NCBI GenBank assembly: GCA_963920765.1
Contig: OY987242.1
Coordinates: 13,478,002-13,542,001 of the forward strand
DNA: 64,000 bases
Source: Ulota crispa
Taxonomy: Eukaryota > Streptophyta > Bryopsida > Orthotrichales > Orthotrichaceae
Direction of reading: 5' to 3'
The translations under genes and the position numbers were made by a program. Shown here one piece after another: positions 23,530 through 36,153 of this stretch (position 1 is the first letter of the stretch; each line of letters begins with the position of its first letter). The notes under the pieces were generated by a model that searched no databases, was not told the DNA's origin, and was given only the letters and a program-made list of their open reading frames with translations.

Positions 23530-23941
23530 GGGAATTGATATGTGTACCACACCCTTCCAATTATTATACCACACCACGGGGTAAATTTTAGATTTCTACC
23601 ATCAAAAAGCCGAATTTGAAAATTTTGAATTTAGATTTGGACTTAGAAACCATGGTATTGTCTAGAACCATAAAAAAAAGTTGCAATTCAACAACACCCA
23701 ATGAAAAAGTTTAGTTAGGGAGAAAGTTGTTAATTTTACTTTTGTTTGTAAAAAAAGATAAGCTTTTTCATTGGGTGTTGTTGAATTGCAACATTTTTTA
23801 TGGTGCTAGACAATATCATGGTCTCTAAGTCCAAATTTGAATTCAAAATTCTTAAACTCAAATTTTTGATGGTAGAAATCTAAAATTTACCCCAAGGGTG
23901 TGGTACAATAGTTCAAAGGGTGTGGTTCACATATTAATGCC
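23530..23941. mobile_element. Mutator-type foldback nested in CACTA element
   Basis: 412 bp with arms of about 185 bp, ends GGGAATTGATATGTGTACC and, inverted, GGCATTAATATGTGAACC. The flanks TTTAAAAGAT and TTTAAAAAAT match at 9 of 10 positions, consistent with a MULE-length target duplication. Confidence 0.75.
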
Positions 23942-24483
23942 TTTAAAAAATATCCAAAACTATTCAAAACTCAATAGAATTTTGATTTTATAATTGCAAG
24001 GTTTTAATTCCGTAACTTTTCGCAACTTCATGTTATTTGAAGCTATCAAACTATGGAGGCTATTTTAACAAAATAAGGTTCTTTTTACAAATAAACTAGC
24101 ACTAAATAATAATTATTAATGAATCCAACCTTTGCCTGCAACAATCCTTATGAGATTTGTGAATTCCAAAAAAAAATTTATAAACAAAATCAAAAGGATG
24201 GAAATAAACAATTTATTTAAAATTTCTAAACACCTTCTCTAATTTTAGCTCATAACTTTTGATAAAAAGATTGAAATCCAAAAAAAGTTGTTGGAGGTGA
24301 AAGTAAAACACATTTACCAACTTTTCTTGGTTCTAAGTTTTTTGAAAAAAAGTCTTTTAATGGGTGGAAATAGCCTCCAAAGTCTACTGGATTACTAAAG
24401 ACATGAACATTTAATGTACAAATAGAATCAAAATACCAATGTGTGCATGTGCATTTGCACATTTTCTAATGGTTTTGAAAATG

Positions 24484-24610
24484 TGCTAAGGTTGTGGAGT
24501 GTGAGAGGAGAGGTGGAGGGTTCAAACCCTGCTACCAGCAGTTGCTTGGGGGCTCGGGCAGCTGCCCGGAAGTTTGAGCAGCTGCCCGGGGGTTCGGGCA
24601 GCTGCTTGTT
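24484..24610. repeat. GC-rich CAGCTGCCC repeats beside a B-box-like site
   Basis: GGGTTCAAACCC at about 24519 resembles a pol III B box. It is followed by repeated GGGCAGCTGCCCGG palindromes at 24551-24605. This may be a tRNA-derived SINE scrap, but I see no clear A box. Confidence 0.3.
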
Positions 24611-25689
24611 TCCTAAAAATTTCACATTTTTGTAAAATAAAAACAAATTCTATAAAAATAATAATTTAAAAATGAAAAGAAATAGAATTGAACAATATAA
24701 AATATGTAATAGAAATCAACAACAAATTAACAAAAAACTGTAAATAATCAACAGAAAATCAACAGAAAAGTACCCAAATCAACTTGACCAAATTCACAGA
24801 AAAAATCAACAGTTTTTGGTTGAAATTCTGTTGATTTTGTGCTAAGTTTTCTACTAGTGTTAGTAGTAGTCACAACAAGGTTTCAAAGTTCTCCGAGATC
24901 AAAGAACGCTGAGGTGGCGTTAGAAGCGCGGTTCACTGAGAGGGACTTCTTTGAGGTCGGGGAAATTTTCTTCTCCATTGCTAAGGTTGGAGAAAGGAGC
25001 CAAAGAAGTTTTATTAGGGAAGTTTTCACCCATAGCCTCTTGTTTTTAGCACTCCTGTTTTACTCTCCTTGTTGCTCCTCGTGGTTTAGGATAAAACTCT
25101 TTCTCTAAGTAAACCATTCTCAATTCTCCACAAAAGGAGTATCACACCTTCTCCATGGAGATCTGATCCCATTGGCTCCTATTTTCACTTGTCTATTCTC
25201 CATCTCCAAGGAAGCTTCAGTCTCCAAAAACGCATGACTACCACTATTGGCTCCCCTTTTCTCTCCATAACTTCTCAATCTCCATTCTCTTTTCATTCTC
25301 CAAGAAGCCGTGATTAAGGTAGGACCACGCATTCCAACTAGGGATCCGAACACAACCTCTAGGGTGTTGTTTCCAAGTTGCATGTTTCCAAGCTTTGGAA
25401 TGCATAATTTTTTCTTTTTAAAGATTAAGACAAATGAAGACATGACATGTGTCCCAAAAGAAAATAGGAAGTAGTGAGCAAGAAGAATTTTGGCTATATA
25501 TGATCGGGATTAGGAGAGTCTTGTGATTGTGTATGGGTTCAAAACACTTTATGCACTTTGAAATTTGTATATAACTCAGTTTTGCGTGAAAAATTCTGAA
25601 AAAATTTGTGTCACAATATTTTGTATGAAGCCACCAAAAAAAATTTGGGTCGCATTGTTGCTCTAATGTGCTGTCGTGCAGGAGCTTAA

Positions 25690-25922
25690 CCCTTAAAGGA
25701 CCAAGCTACTATAATACATAGTATGTACATTGTTGTGTAACTGACATTTGTTATCAACAAAAAGTTTTGATTTGGGATCTTGACTACCTCACTAGAACAC
25801 ATTTATCTATATTCTAATTGCTTTGTTGATCTCAAATGTAATAAAGGTGTGGATGCACTCCAAATATAAGAAAAACACCCTGTATTGTATTGGTTGCAAA
25901 GGGCTGCTTGGTCCTTTAGGGG
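25690..25922. mobile_element. TTAA-flanked piggyBac-like MITE E6
   Basis: 233 bp, the shortest copy; TTAA|CCCTTAAAGGACCAAGC and GCTTGGTCCTTTAGGGG|TTAA. The terminal inverted repeats are about 17 bp and near perfect. Confidence 0.85.
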
Positions 25923-25945
25923 TTAAATGATTGGGAATGGGTGGT

Positions 25946-26086
25946 CCCACAGGTAAAAATACAGGTTCACAATGATTAAGTGACAATGACTAAACCATGA
26001 CTGTACAGTCATTTTGTAGTCGTTGTTTAGTCATTGCAGTCATTGTCACTTATTCATTGTGGACCCATTTTTTTACCTGTGTCCTA
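25946..26086. repeat. Hairpin MITE
   Basis: ACAGGTAAAAAT, TTCACAATGATTAAGTGACA and AATGACT are mirrored by AGTCATT, TGTCACTTATTCATTGTGGA and TTTTTACCTGT. It lies between E6 and the Harbinger-like MITE upstream of the peptidase gene. Confidence 0.7.
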
Positions 26087-26091
26087 CTTTA

Positions 26092-26486
26092 GGGCTAGTT
26101 TCCATGGGAGTTCTTGGACCCTATCCCGGACCCCTCCGGAACTTTCTTTAGCAGCATACCCTCCAGCAGAGGTCCAAGATCGGGGTCCAGTCTCTGGTCT
26201 TGCATTTCGGAATTTTAAGGGCTGGATGCCTGAACCCCAATCGTGGACACCAATCCTGGACCCTCCACTTTTTCTGTCTTTTCTCCCACTTTTCTCTCAC
26301 TTTTCCTAAATTTTCAAAATTTCTTCTTGTAAAAACCAATGTGGATAAGGTTTTATTACAAATATAGCTTTTTTTTTCCTAAAGCTAGGCTCTCCAGATC
26401 TTCCCATGGAAAGCCCTGCAGACCCTCTGGGAGTCTCCGATTCCATTCCAGGCCTTGGGGTCCGGGAACCCCATGGAAACTGGCTC
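26092..26486. mobile_element. Harbinger-like MITE
   Basis: 395 bp; left end GGGCTAGTTTCCATGGG, right end (inverted) GAGCCAGTTTCCATGGGG, flanked by TTA (26089-26091 and 26487-26489). It ends about 580 bp upstream of the peptidase start codon, so it may lie in the promoter. Confidence 0.8.
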
Positions 26487-26489
26487 TTA

Positions 26490-27068
26490 CCCCTACTGGA
26501 GTGACACATGCAACGACCTGTGAGAGTGATGTCGTGATACCCGGCAGACACCCGCCCCGAGAGCCCCGTGAACCTTGAGAACCAGATGGAGAGGTTCTTG
26601 GCGAGGGCGCTTCGCGACATGTAATGGCGACTGTTGGCTCGTCATCTGGCAACGAGGTTTGGGTCGTGGAAACTGGATTAGAAACGAAGTTGGAGGTGGT
26701 GGTGTCATTAGGGGTTGGAGCTCAGTTAGGGTTTGGAGCTTTTGGAGCTTTGCTGCACCAATCTTAGCTCACTGCAGCAGTCTCAGTCTACAGCGACAGG
26801 GACGACGACAGGCAGACACGACAGGGACCCGGCATCACCACCACCAACACCACGCACACTCGCGGCTTTAAACTTAATTTTCATCACCTCAGCATTGACC
26901 CTTCCTTTTCACGTTTTCCTCCTTCTCGTAAGCTGCTGGATTGGCTTCGGACTGGAGTTTGTGTCCGATTCCGAGCTATGCGTGTTCCGATTTTGAAACG
27001 CCTGTAATTTTGCCTTGCCTTTTGATTGTCGGAAGCTGTTTCAGTGTTGGCGGGGGAGTTCGCAAGCG
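26490..27068 (+). promoter_or_regulatory. GC-rich promoter and 5' UTR of the M16 peptidase
   Basis: The base composition rises sharply compared with the region to the left and no convincing protein is encoded, as expected for a promoter and leader. No TATA box or transcription start can be fixed from sequence alone. Short CACCACCAACACC repeats lie near 26835. Confidence 0.5.
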
Positions 27069-30000
27069 ATGTCTGAATCCGGCTCCGAAAATGGTGACAT
27101 CGAAATGGAGCCGGAGTTGATGCCTGGATTGGATTTGGACTCTGAGGTACAAAATGAGACGGCAACGACGACGCTGGAGCAGCAGAAGCCCGTACCGACG
27201 TTCCGGGAACTGGAGCGTCTGATCGTGAACTCGGACGATCTCTTGCCCGCTGGTCCTGTGGGAGTAGAGTACGGTGTTTTGGAGAATGGACTGAGTTACT
27301 ACGTGCGTAAGAATGCGAAGCCGAAGGAGCGTGCTGCCCTTGCACTTGGTGTCAAAGTCGGGTACGTGGATTCGAGCAATTGTGATGATATTTTTAGGCT
27401 TGTTAGCTGCGTCAGTGGAAACTCTTCGTCGGTAAATAATTTAATTGCCGGAAACAGGCTTTACTCGGCTCGGAAGAATTCGGTCTAGATCGTCATATTT
27501 TTTTGAAATTGCCAAAAATTTGGCAGTCAAATCCACAGGGCACTAAAAGCTCGGACCGGTGTAATCTGAGGTCCTAGTCGGGCGTCTGAAAAATTGGCCT
27601 GTTTTTGGAGATTTTGTCGTGTTAACGAATAGGATGATCTAAGAACAACAGCTAAAGCGTATGATGAACTTTCTGCGTATAGCAAAGGATCAGACAAATA
27701 TGCGCATGCCTTGATTAACCCGCTAAAACATCTGTTGTAGTTTGGCCTGGTAGTATGTCTGAGTTTTCTTTTCATTGCTATGTGGTTGCTATATAGATTT
27801 TAGCTTGATGGATTGCCGGGTTTTGGAACGGATATTTCTCGTTTCGCTTACGATTACTGTTTGTCAATAGTCGTCACTAGAACAGGGATAAGGTCTAGTC
27901 TGCCTAGTTGGGAACTGATGTGCCTGAGGCGAAATTGGTGATGAATTTGTATCGCTTATTTCTGCGATTGAGTAGGGTGGTTGTACTTGATGTTGTCAAT
28001 ATTGCATTATTCATTGTGTTTCAGTACTTTTTTTTAGCACAACGGGTAGTGCATGGTTATGGATATCTTCGTAGACTAGACTTTGAGGGTTCAATGGTTC
28101 CATTGCAGGTCAGTATTGGAGGACGAGGAAGAACGAGGTGTTGCGCATATCGTGGAACATTTGGCCTTTAGTGCTACCCGGAGACACAGCAATCACGATA
28201 TTATTCGCTTCTTGGAAAGCATCGGTGCTGAGTTTGGGGCGTGCCAAAATGCGTCGACTTCTGCTGATGAGACTATTTACGAACTCATGGTTCCAATTGA
28301 TAAGCCCGAAATTTTATCTGAAGCTCTTAGCATCCTGGCGGAGTTCAGTACCGAGGTTCGTATTTCTTTTACCTGATGTGGACTTGCTGGTTGGTTTTCT
28401 GGACCAGAGTCGAATATAAATCCAGTATCTATGTTCGTCATGTACAGACGTCCTTCAAAGTTTGGTGACTAAATAGAGTTCTCAAGGCGGATGCTCTCTA
28501 CATTTTCCAGAGTTATGTTTTATGTTGTTCAGGCCGTCGTTGTATTGCAGCTTATCAATGGAATTGGTGTGTTCAGATTCGAATATCGGATGAGGATCTT
28601 GAGAAAGAAAGGGGTGCTGTGTTAGAGGAATTGAGGGGAGGGAGAAACGCGACGGGTCGCACTCAAGAAGCACATTGGATGCTCTTGATGAAAGGTTCTC
28701 AGGTATGGCTACACCACTGCCATTGATGTTATGTCTGTATTTATTTGTGTAATTCGGAAACATATATTTTTTGTTCTTATTTTCTTTTTCGATTACCAAG
28801 AAATCTACCGCTTGACCTTCAAAGATTGGATTGCGTTAAGGGACCTAGGTGCCACCATCTTAATCCGTGTTTTTATTTGTATATTTCTATGAGGGCACTC
28901 TTAGGGCAATGGTCACTATCACTTTTACAAAAATGTCTACCGTGGTGCTTCTTTTATCTTTTATATTACAGTCTCTGTATGGTATGATACTGTTGGATAT
29001 TGTTGTTGGCCCTTATGGAAGGAATGCTTATGTATAGATTTGATCTTCAATTGAAGGGGATATTTTCATTGAATTGATACGTCTGGTTATCAGTTCTAGC
29101 TTTATTTCAGATTATCCTCCAGCGATTACCTTATTTATGGCTTTTGTTGCCTCGCTGTTACGGGGTACTTTGGAGATATTGAATATTTATTATAATTTCC
29201 CCAAAACTGGGAGTTCTGATGCTTCAGTAAGCGTTGATTTTGCAGTATGCCAATCGGCAACCTATCGGATTAGAGAAGGTTATAAAGAACGTCACAGCAT
29301 CACGTGTCAAAGATTTCTATCACCGCTGGTACAGGCCAGAACATATGGCCATTGTAGCAGTCGGAGACTTCCCAAATACTGAGGTGTTTATCAGCAGTTG
29401 ACCTCCCGAGTTCATTTTTTCAGTTGTGAAATCTGTTCTTATTATGGGTCTGGTGTAAGGTTTAAATTGGTTTGTTTCCCTGGTTTTGGGTTGCATGTTT
29501 CATATGGTTCATTTATAATGGTGTTTTAAGAACATTGTAAGAATATATGGGCAGTCTATGCTGCAATTTTAGCATCTGTGTGTAACTGTGCTCAGTGCCT
29601 TATTTATTCGGAGACTGAATTGCCTATCCTTAGTTTTCCCTCAATCTACATATGTTATATCTGTCTTGATTGTTTGAAAGGTGCTTGATTTGACACACTG
29701 CAGGAGGTAGTGGAGCTTATTAAACAGCATTTTGAGGAGCGAAAACCATACACTGATGACAAGAGTCTGTCCTCAATTCCAATGTTCCCAGTGCCACCTC
29801 ATGAGGAACCTCATTTCTCGTGTTTTGGTGAGACAGAAGCTGGTGTGGTGAGGGTCAACTTTCTTGTTTGAATTGTTGAGGAAACTCATGTTTGTTTCCA
29901 TTGAGTGCTGACTCAGTTATTGGTGTAAACTGTATCAAGGAAAATATGTCAATCAGACTGATCCGGCAATTAGCCTGACTGCTGACCTGGTGTATTTGCT

Positions 30001-33000
30001 TGTGATCAGTCCGCCGTTATGATTAGCTGCAAAGTTCCAGCAAAGCAAGACACAACAATTGGGGATTATCGGTTTTTGATCGCAGAGCAGATGTTCCACA
30101 GTGCTTTGAATCAGAGGTTTTTCAAAATTTCCAGGAACAAGAACCCTGCGTTTTTTTCCTGTAATTCATCTAACGGGAACCTGGTTCGTCCTGTCAAAGC
30201 CTATGTCATGTCTGCCAACTGTCAAGAGCGCGGAACACTTCAGGCATTGGAACAAATACTAACAGAGGTAGGGCATTTTGTACAACTATTGAAGAGCAGC
30301 ACGACTATGCTAATGGTGCTTCAGTTGAATGCAGTTCTGGTACTAACCTCGAGATTAAGCTGTTTGTGACACAAACTGCTATATGTGATCGAGTAATTGC
30401 TGGTTGATAGTTGTATCTTCATGAATGTTTTATTTATTTATTTAGTGTTATAAAATATTCATTTGAACTCAAAACATAGGATGCGGAATTTGCAAATCTA
30501 ACTCTGCAAAATTGCTTGTAACTTACAAGGTTGCAAGAGTGCGCCAGCATGGATTTTCTGAGCGAGAAATAGCTCTCGTACGTGCTTTCCTAATGGCAGA
30601 CATCGAATCGGCATATCTAGAAAGGGACCAGATGCAGTCCACAAGTTTGCGCGAGGAGTGTTTGCAGGTAGCTTACCGCTGTGTGATGCAATTATATGGT
30701 CATGTTTCCATGTCGAGATTGTGCATCCCTGGATAACTACAAAAGTATCTGTCTTTGTGGATCTTTTTAAAGACAAATCATTGCATGCTACCATGTCTGA
30801 TAACAATCATTGAGGTCCAGCATAATTATCTAGGCTGCTCATATCAAGGTCACCGGGTTTTGTTTTAATGGTCTACCTGCTTTTTTATTTACGCAAGCAG
30901 GTGATTGCCTGAATCTTCTCAACTGATTTTTTGTCGAACAAATTCTTGCTGGAGACTCATTTTTTTCATTTAGTGATTTCTATGTTATTATGTTCACAGA
31001 ATTTTCTTTAGTTGGTAATTGGTAATATTTATGTAACAGCACTTTCTGCGAGGTGAGCCCGTTCTCGGTATTGAGTATGAGGCACAGCTTCAGAAGACCC
31101 TGATACCAGGTTAATATCCTTTCACCTCTTGGCAATTGATGGGCACATTTGTGTTTCAACGTACCGTACTATAATAACCAACCACTAGTGAGAGGAGAGT
31201 CTCAAACAGCATTTAGTACTGATTATGAGTTTGCGTGCATTTAATATTTTCATGTATGTTTGACAGATATCTCATCAGCTGAAGTGACGAGAATTGCGGA
31301 GTATTATCACACCAAGTGCAGTTGTGTTGTCAAAACACTAGAGCCGCGTGCACGTGCAACCGAAAGGGATTTGAAGGCTGTGGTGGCCAAGGTTCAGGCT
31401 CTTGAGGGTGGAGACATATCTCCATGGGACGAAGAACAACTTCCTGACTCGATCGTGGATAAATTGCCAACACCAGGGTATGTTTTTTTAGCAGTCAGTG
31501 CACAAGTTTTTTCGAATAACTTAGACTCATAGTTCTGATCTCTAATGCGTACTTTGGAGTTTCTTTGGAGCTCCGAAGGCAGCTGACAATGGTTGAATTG
31601 ATGATGGATTACCTATTCTCCTTGTGGATATGCTCTATATGTTTATGCCAAAGATATTGCTCATGTTTACGTAATTTCTTGGTTTTCCAGTGTCCGAAAA
31701 CGAAATTGGTGTTGGCTTTTGAAGATATGACCTTTTGTGGTTGTGTGTGCAGTTTGGTGGTTCATTCGAAAGAGTTTTCGGACATTGGAGCTACGGAATT
31801 AATATTGAGCAACGGGATGCGTGTTTGTTATAAACGCACAGAGTTTCTTGACGATCAGGTAAGTGGCCTCGTCCAATTGCCGCTATTCCCATTTGACTCA
31901 TCTTTGGGGTCTTTACTTAAATTTTGTACTAGCATTTTTATGCGAGCTGTGTACTTGTTTCATGATGTTTCTTGCTATCAACGATGCTGAAGAGTTGTCT
32001 TAATTTTGTATTGGTTTGTGGTGGTTCCGTCAGGTGCTTATTAGTGGTTATGCCTATGGTGGTCTCTCTGAGGTTGCGGAAAGCGAGTTTCTTTCCTGTT
32101 CAATGGGTTCAACGATTGCCAGCGAAATTGGAGCGTTTGGGCATAAGCCTGCAGTGTTGCTGGACTTGTTAGCTGGCAAACGTGCGGAAGTAGGCACCAA
32201 AGTAGGGGCCTATATGCGTACGTTCTTTGGCGATTGTTCCCCAACTGATCTAGATGCAGCTCTTCAGGTAGTACCTTCCCCTGAGTTTGTGCATTAACCC
32301 CAGAACGACCCTAGAAATTCTTGAGCTTCTAGGAATTTGCTCTAATTTGAACTAAAAGCCAAGATTTTGATAAGTTGTATCAATTCTTTTTGAATTGTAA
32401 CCGTATAAAATCAAACTAGACATGTTAGAGATCACATTAGAAAAGAAAACATAACAATATCTCTTACAGATTGGAAGATTATAATGTTTGATCATGAGGG
32501 TGTTAAAACTGCAAAAGTGGTTTCTGCAAAAGTGGTTTGAAGTCTTTCAATCCTCTTTTTTACATGTTGGATCTAAAAAGTTGGTCATCAAAAAAATATA
32601 AGTTTAAAGGTCCTAACGTGCATAACCCCAATCAATTTATGACTTCTCAAAATCTAATCTACAATTTTTTAAAATGAATTTCTAATGTGATTTTTTCTCA
32701 AAGATCTAGTGTATTTGAGGCTCATTCACAAGAGCCCTCAACACTACATAAAGTCAAGATTGCAATGGACACCTGTGCACAAAATCTTGAATAGAAAAAT
32801 CAGGATCAATCATTTGCAAAATCAGATTGTTGAAGCTCAAACTAAACTTCAAAAAGAAATTCTCAAAAACATAAAATACTGAAAATAGTGATTTGGTAAG
32901 ATTTTATTTAACTTTGAAAATTGGTCGAGGACACATTCTGTCCTCAGGGTCGTTTTGGGGTTAAGACTTCTAGTTTTGTAGTATTCAATGTGTAAGCTTG

Positions 33001-36000
33001 TGGCCATTCTGTTCTCACCCAGTTCGTTTATGGTTCACATGACTGCGTTGTCAGGTCGTACTACTTCTGGCATTTTACTGCAACTGCGGAACCTGACTGA
33101 TATACCTTTTCGTTATTTATTTGCAGCTTGTTTACCAGCTCTTTTTAGCAGACGTGGAACCTGCTGACGAGGAAGTGCAACTGGTGATGCAAATGACACT
33201 TGAAGGAATTAAAGCCCAGGAACGAGATCCATTCACAACTTACGCAAACAGAGTCCGTGAACTCAATTATGGGAATTCGTATTATTTCAAGGTACTGTAT
33301 TCTCACTTTAGCAAGGGGGAACGTAACTGCTATTTCTTTTTGTCTTGGACACAACGCCACTGTTTTTTTTTGAAACATCGTTTAGGAGTGCGGGTGCTTG
33401 AATACTGAAGAAAAGGTTTATGTCACTTGTGCAGCCAATAACAGCGAAGGATCTGAAGAACGTTGACCCAAAAAGATCTTGCCAGTACTTCAATAGTTGT
33501 TTCAAAGATCCATCTGGATTCACGGTGGCCATAGTTGGAAAAGTTGAAATTGAAACAGCCTTGCCGCTCATACTTCAGTATCTGGTGAACTATCTTGACT
33601 GAAACCACATCTCTGATCTGGTTAATTCAGTTTCCATTCCTTGCATTGCGGTTATCTAGAGTTTGTGTCGACCTTTGTTGAAATACTTGTGACAAAGAAG
33701 GCGCCTTTTCTTATACCTGCTGTTTTGAATGATCTAGGGTGGAATTCCGAAGCCAAAAACTCCGGTTATGGAGTATTCACGAGATGAATTGTCAGCTCTT
33801 CCGTTCACTTTTCCTGCAGAAGTTGTGAGGTTTGAATTCTGACATCATTGAACCTCAGTATCGTAATATCTATTATCATATTACAGAATTTGGCTCAAGG
33901 CTTCGAAATTTTTGCAGAAGTTCCTCCAAAAGGATGCTATAGCTGTTACACTGTATCTTCTCAACTTTTTAGCTTGATTTTGAACGTTGGTTGTGTTATT
34001 ATTGTCAGAGAAGAAGTACAAAAGAGTATGGTGGAAGCCCAGTGCTCAGTTCAAATAACGTTTCCAGTAGAATTGAAAGGGCCTGATCTGGTGAGTTTCT
34101 ATTCTTTCAACTGCAATAGTGTAGGGTTTTTTTTCTGTACAAAGGATGAATTTTAAATAACCTTTTCACAGAACTAGAGTATCTTAGCATTTCTGCAATG
34201 CTTGTTGTTCAGATGGAAGAAGTGCACTATACAGGTTTTATCTGCAAGTTGCTGGAGACAAAAATAATGCAAGTTTTACGCTTCAAGCATGGCCAGGTAG
34301 GTGGTGAGCAACCTCCAGAATTGTGAGGTTTCTGTGAAGCGTGCAAAGGTTCAGGATGGACTATCCTGCGCCGGTATGCAAATTTGGGGTCTCTCAAACT
34401 GCACGTAGGATCTGCTTGGCTGCACTCTTCCTTTGTGTTAGCTTCTTTGGTTCTGTCAAATAATTTGATTTTATGAAAGAAGTTAATCACGTGAGCCTCT
34501 AGATCTTGTGAGTAGTTGACATATCTCCATGGCCTTTTAGGATTTGATAAACCTGTTTTGGTGCTTTTGTCTGGATCTTCAGGTATACACTGTAGCCGTG
34601 TCTGCGTTTCTAGGAGGGAGTAAGCCCTCAAGATTTGGGAATGTGCGTGGTGATGTTGCTGTCAGCTTTTGTTGTGATCCTGACGTTGCATGGACACTGG
34701 TATGCCTTCTTTTCATTGTTATTGATGGTCATAGAAATTGTCGATAAATTTGAAAATAGTATTACTGTGAAAAGGCAACATTCTATCGGAGTACATTCTG
34801 GATGAACACTTTCTTGTTTTCTTTCATGGATTCATTAGAATGAGCGCACTCTCACTGTTTAACACTGTAAGCTTAAGCCTTCTCAGCAATCCTCATCATC
34901 GTGAGGCAAGTTTGGGTACTGACGACTGAAATTTTTCCCAGGTGGATTATTCTTTGGATGAAGTGAAGCGGCTTCAAGAGGAGGGGCCAACTTCTGAAGA
35001 TATATCAACAATCTTGGAACTTGAGCAGCGCACATATGAAAACGGGCAGCAGGTCTGATATTTTTATATTTGACTTCGTTCTGTGTGACTTCGACCTTCT
35101 GTTATTCGCAATTGAGTAAATCATATGCTCATTTGAGAAGCGGGGTGCATTTTTCTAGTACTTAACGTTTTTAGTGACTTCCGCCTCTGGTGGCATGATA
35201 CTTATTTCTAGACGTCGTTTTTGGTGTCTCTGTTGTGGTATTCAGGAGAATGGGTATTGGTTAGACCGTCTCATACGTGCTTATCAATCTCGAGCATACA
35301 CTGGGGATCTCATTTACTCAATGAATGTGAGTATATCATCATTCCTTCACGTCTTTTTTTGTCTCATAGTCTATGGTAATATGTTGCAATACTTAAAACA
35401 TTTCAACTACATGCCAAACATTGCCACACTATTGATTCTTACCATATATGTTAGATACTGTCGGTTGGTTGTGCAAGGCTTGCTGAAAGTTCTTTTGTGC
35501 AGGCTCAAGAACAATGGAGAGATGCAGTAAGGCTAAAGGCAACAGGTGTGAACATGAAAGAGGCACTTTGTCGCATTCTTCCAGTACCATGCATCGAGCA
35601 TTACACGGCTGTTTCGTTGATACCAAGGCCTCCTCGGTTGCAACAGCTTCTTACCACCCTTATAAAAACGGAGCAGAATTTAAGCAAAGAGAGCAAGGTA
35701 AACTTGATAGCTTTCAGCGTTTCCTATATTTTTGAATCTTGTCGAACGAGTTTTCAGAAAACATGCCCTGCAGCAGGCATCAGACTTCTTTGGTCTGATG
35801 CTTTCGAGTTTGCTAGAACATCATTCATTGAAATTCAAGTACGGACAATACTCAATGTCATCTTGCAATATTTGATTTGTGTAGTCGACGTTTCTGCGCA
35901 TGATTCATGCTTAGTCTCTTCTAGCATATCTTGGACTGTCAGCAGATACACCTGCCTGTGGGAATCATAGTCTTTCCATCTATGGTGTGCATATGTATTG

Positions 36001-36153
36001 AGAGTTGATAGGCGAGTGTTCATAGGTCTTGCCCAGAATGTCCTTTTTTTGTTTCTCTACTTACTTGCCTTGTGTGGACTGCAGGTAGCATTAGCGATGG
36101 GCAGTGTTGTTGTTATTGGAGCAATCATTTGGAGATTTACCGTTCGACGCTGA
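27069..36153 (+). CDS. M16 (insulinase) zinc metallopeptidase, membrane-anchored
   Basis: 21 exons: 27069-27361, 28109-28355, 28577-28702, 29246-29383, 29704-29847, 30010-30267, 30530-30667, 31040-31109, 31267-31477, 31753-31858, 32034-32267, 33127-33291, 33435-33584, 33738-33829, 34009-34090, 34213-34296, 34583-34699, 34942-35052, 35246-35326, 35503-35697, 36085-36153. They join without a stop into 1,036 residues. The inverted zinc motif HxxEH is HIVEH at 111-115. The downstream acidic ligands fit E191 and E198 (KERGAVLEEL). Two M16 repeats follow, the inactive half beginning near SDIGATELILSNGM. The last exon encodes a hydrophobic tail (VALAMGSVVVIGAIIWRF), suggesting a tail-anchored protein. 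It resembles the plant PQQL-type M16 peptidases more than the stromal processing peptidase; substrate unknown. The start is the first ATG in frame. Intron 11 carries element E7. Confidence 0.93.
32298..32960. mobile_element. TTAA-flanked piggyBac-like element E7 in intron 11
   Basis: 663 bp; TTAA|CCCCAGAACGACCCT and AGGGTCGTTTTGGGG|TTAA. It accounts for most of intron 11 (32268-33126) of the M16 peptidase gene. No ORF. Confidence 0.8.

Larger units (their letters stand above)
21683..24859. mobile_element. Non-autonomous CACTA (En/Spm) transposon
   Basis: 3,177 bp. The left end CACTAGTAGAAAACTCC and the right end AGTTTTCTACTAGTG are inverted repeats, and TTA flanks both (21680-21682 and 24860-24862). 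CACTA ends with a 3-bp duplication are diagnostic of this superfamily. Subterminal regions repeat AACAGAAA and CTGTTGATTT motifs in both orientations, as CACTA elements do. No transposase ORF is visible; the body is a satellite array and a nested foldback. Confidence 0.9.

Noticed and set aside
24484..24540. tRNA gene suggested by GGGTTCAAACCC
   Set aside because: No acceptor stem or A box could be paired; kept only as a possible SINE scrap.
27015..27068. Upstream extension of the M16 peptidase frame
   Set aside because: It begins at TTG, not ATG; the first ATG in frame is 27069.
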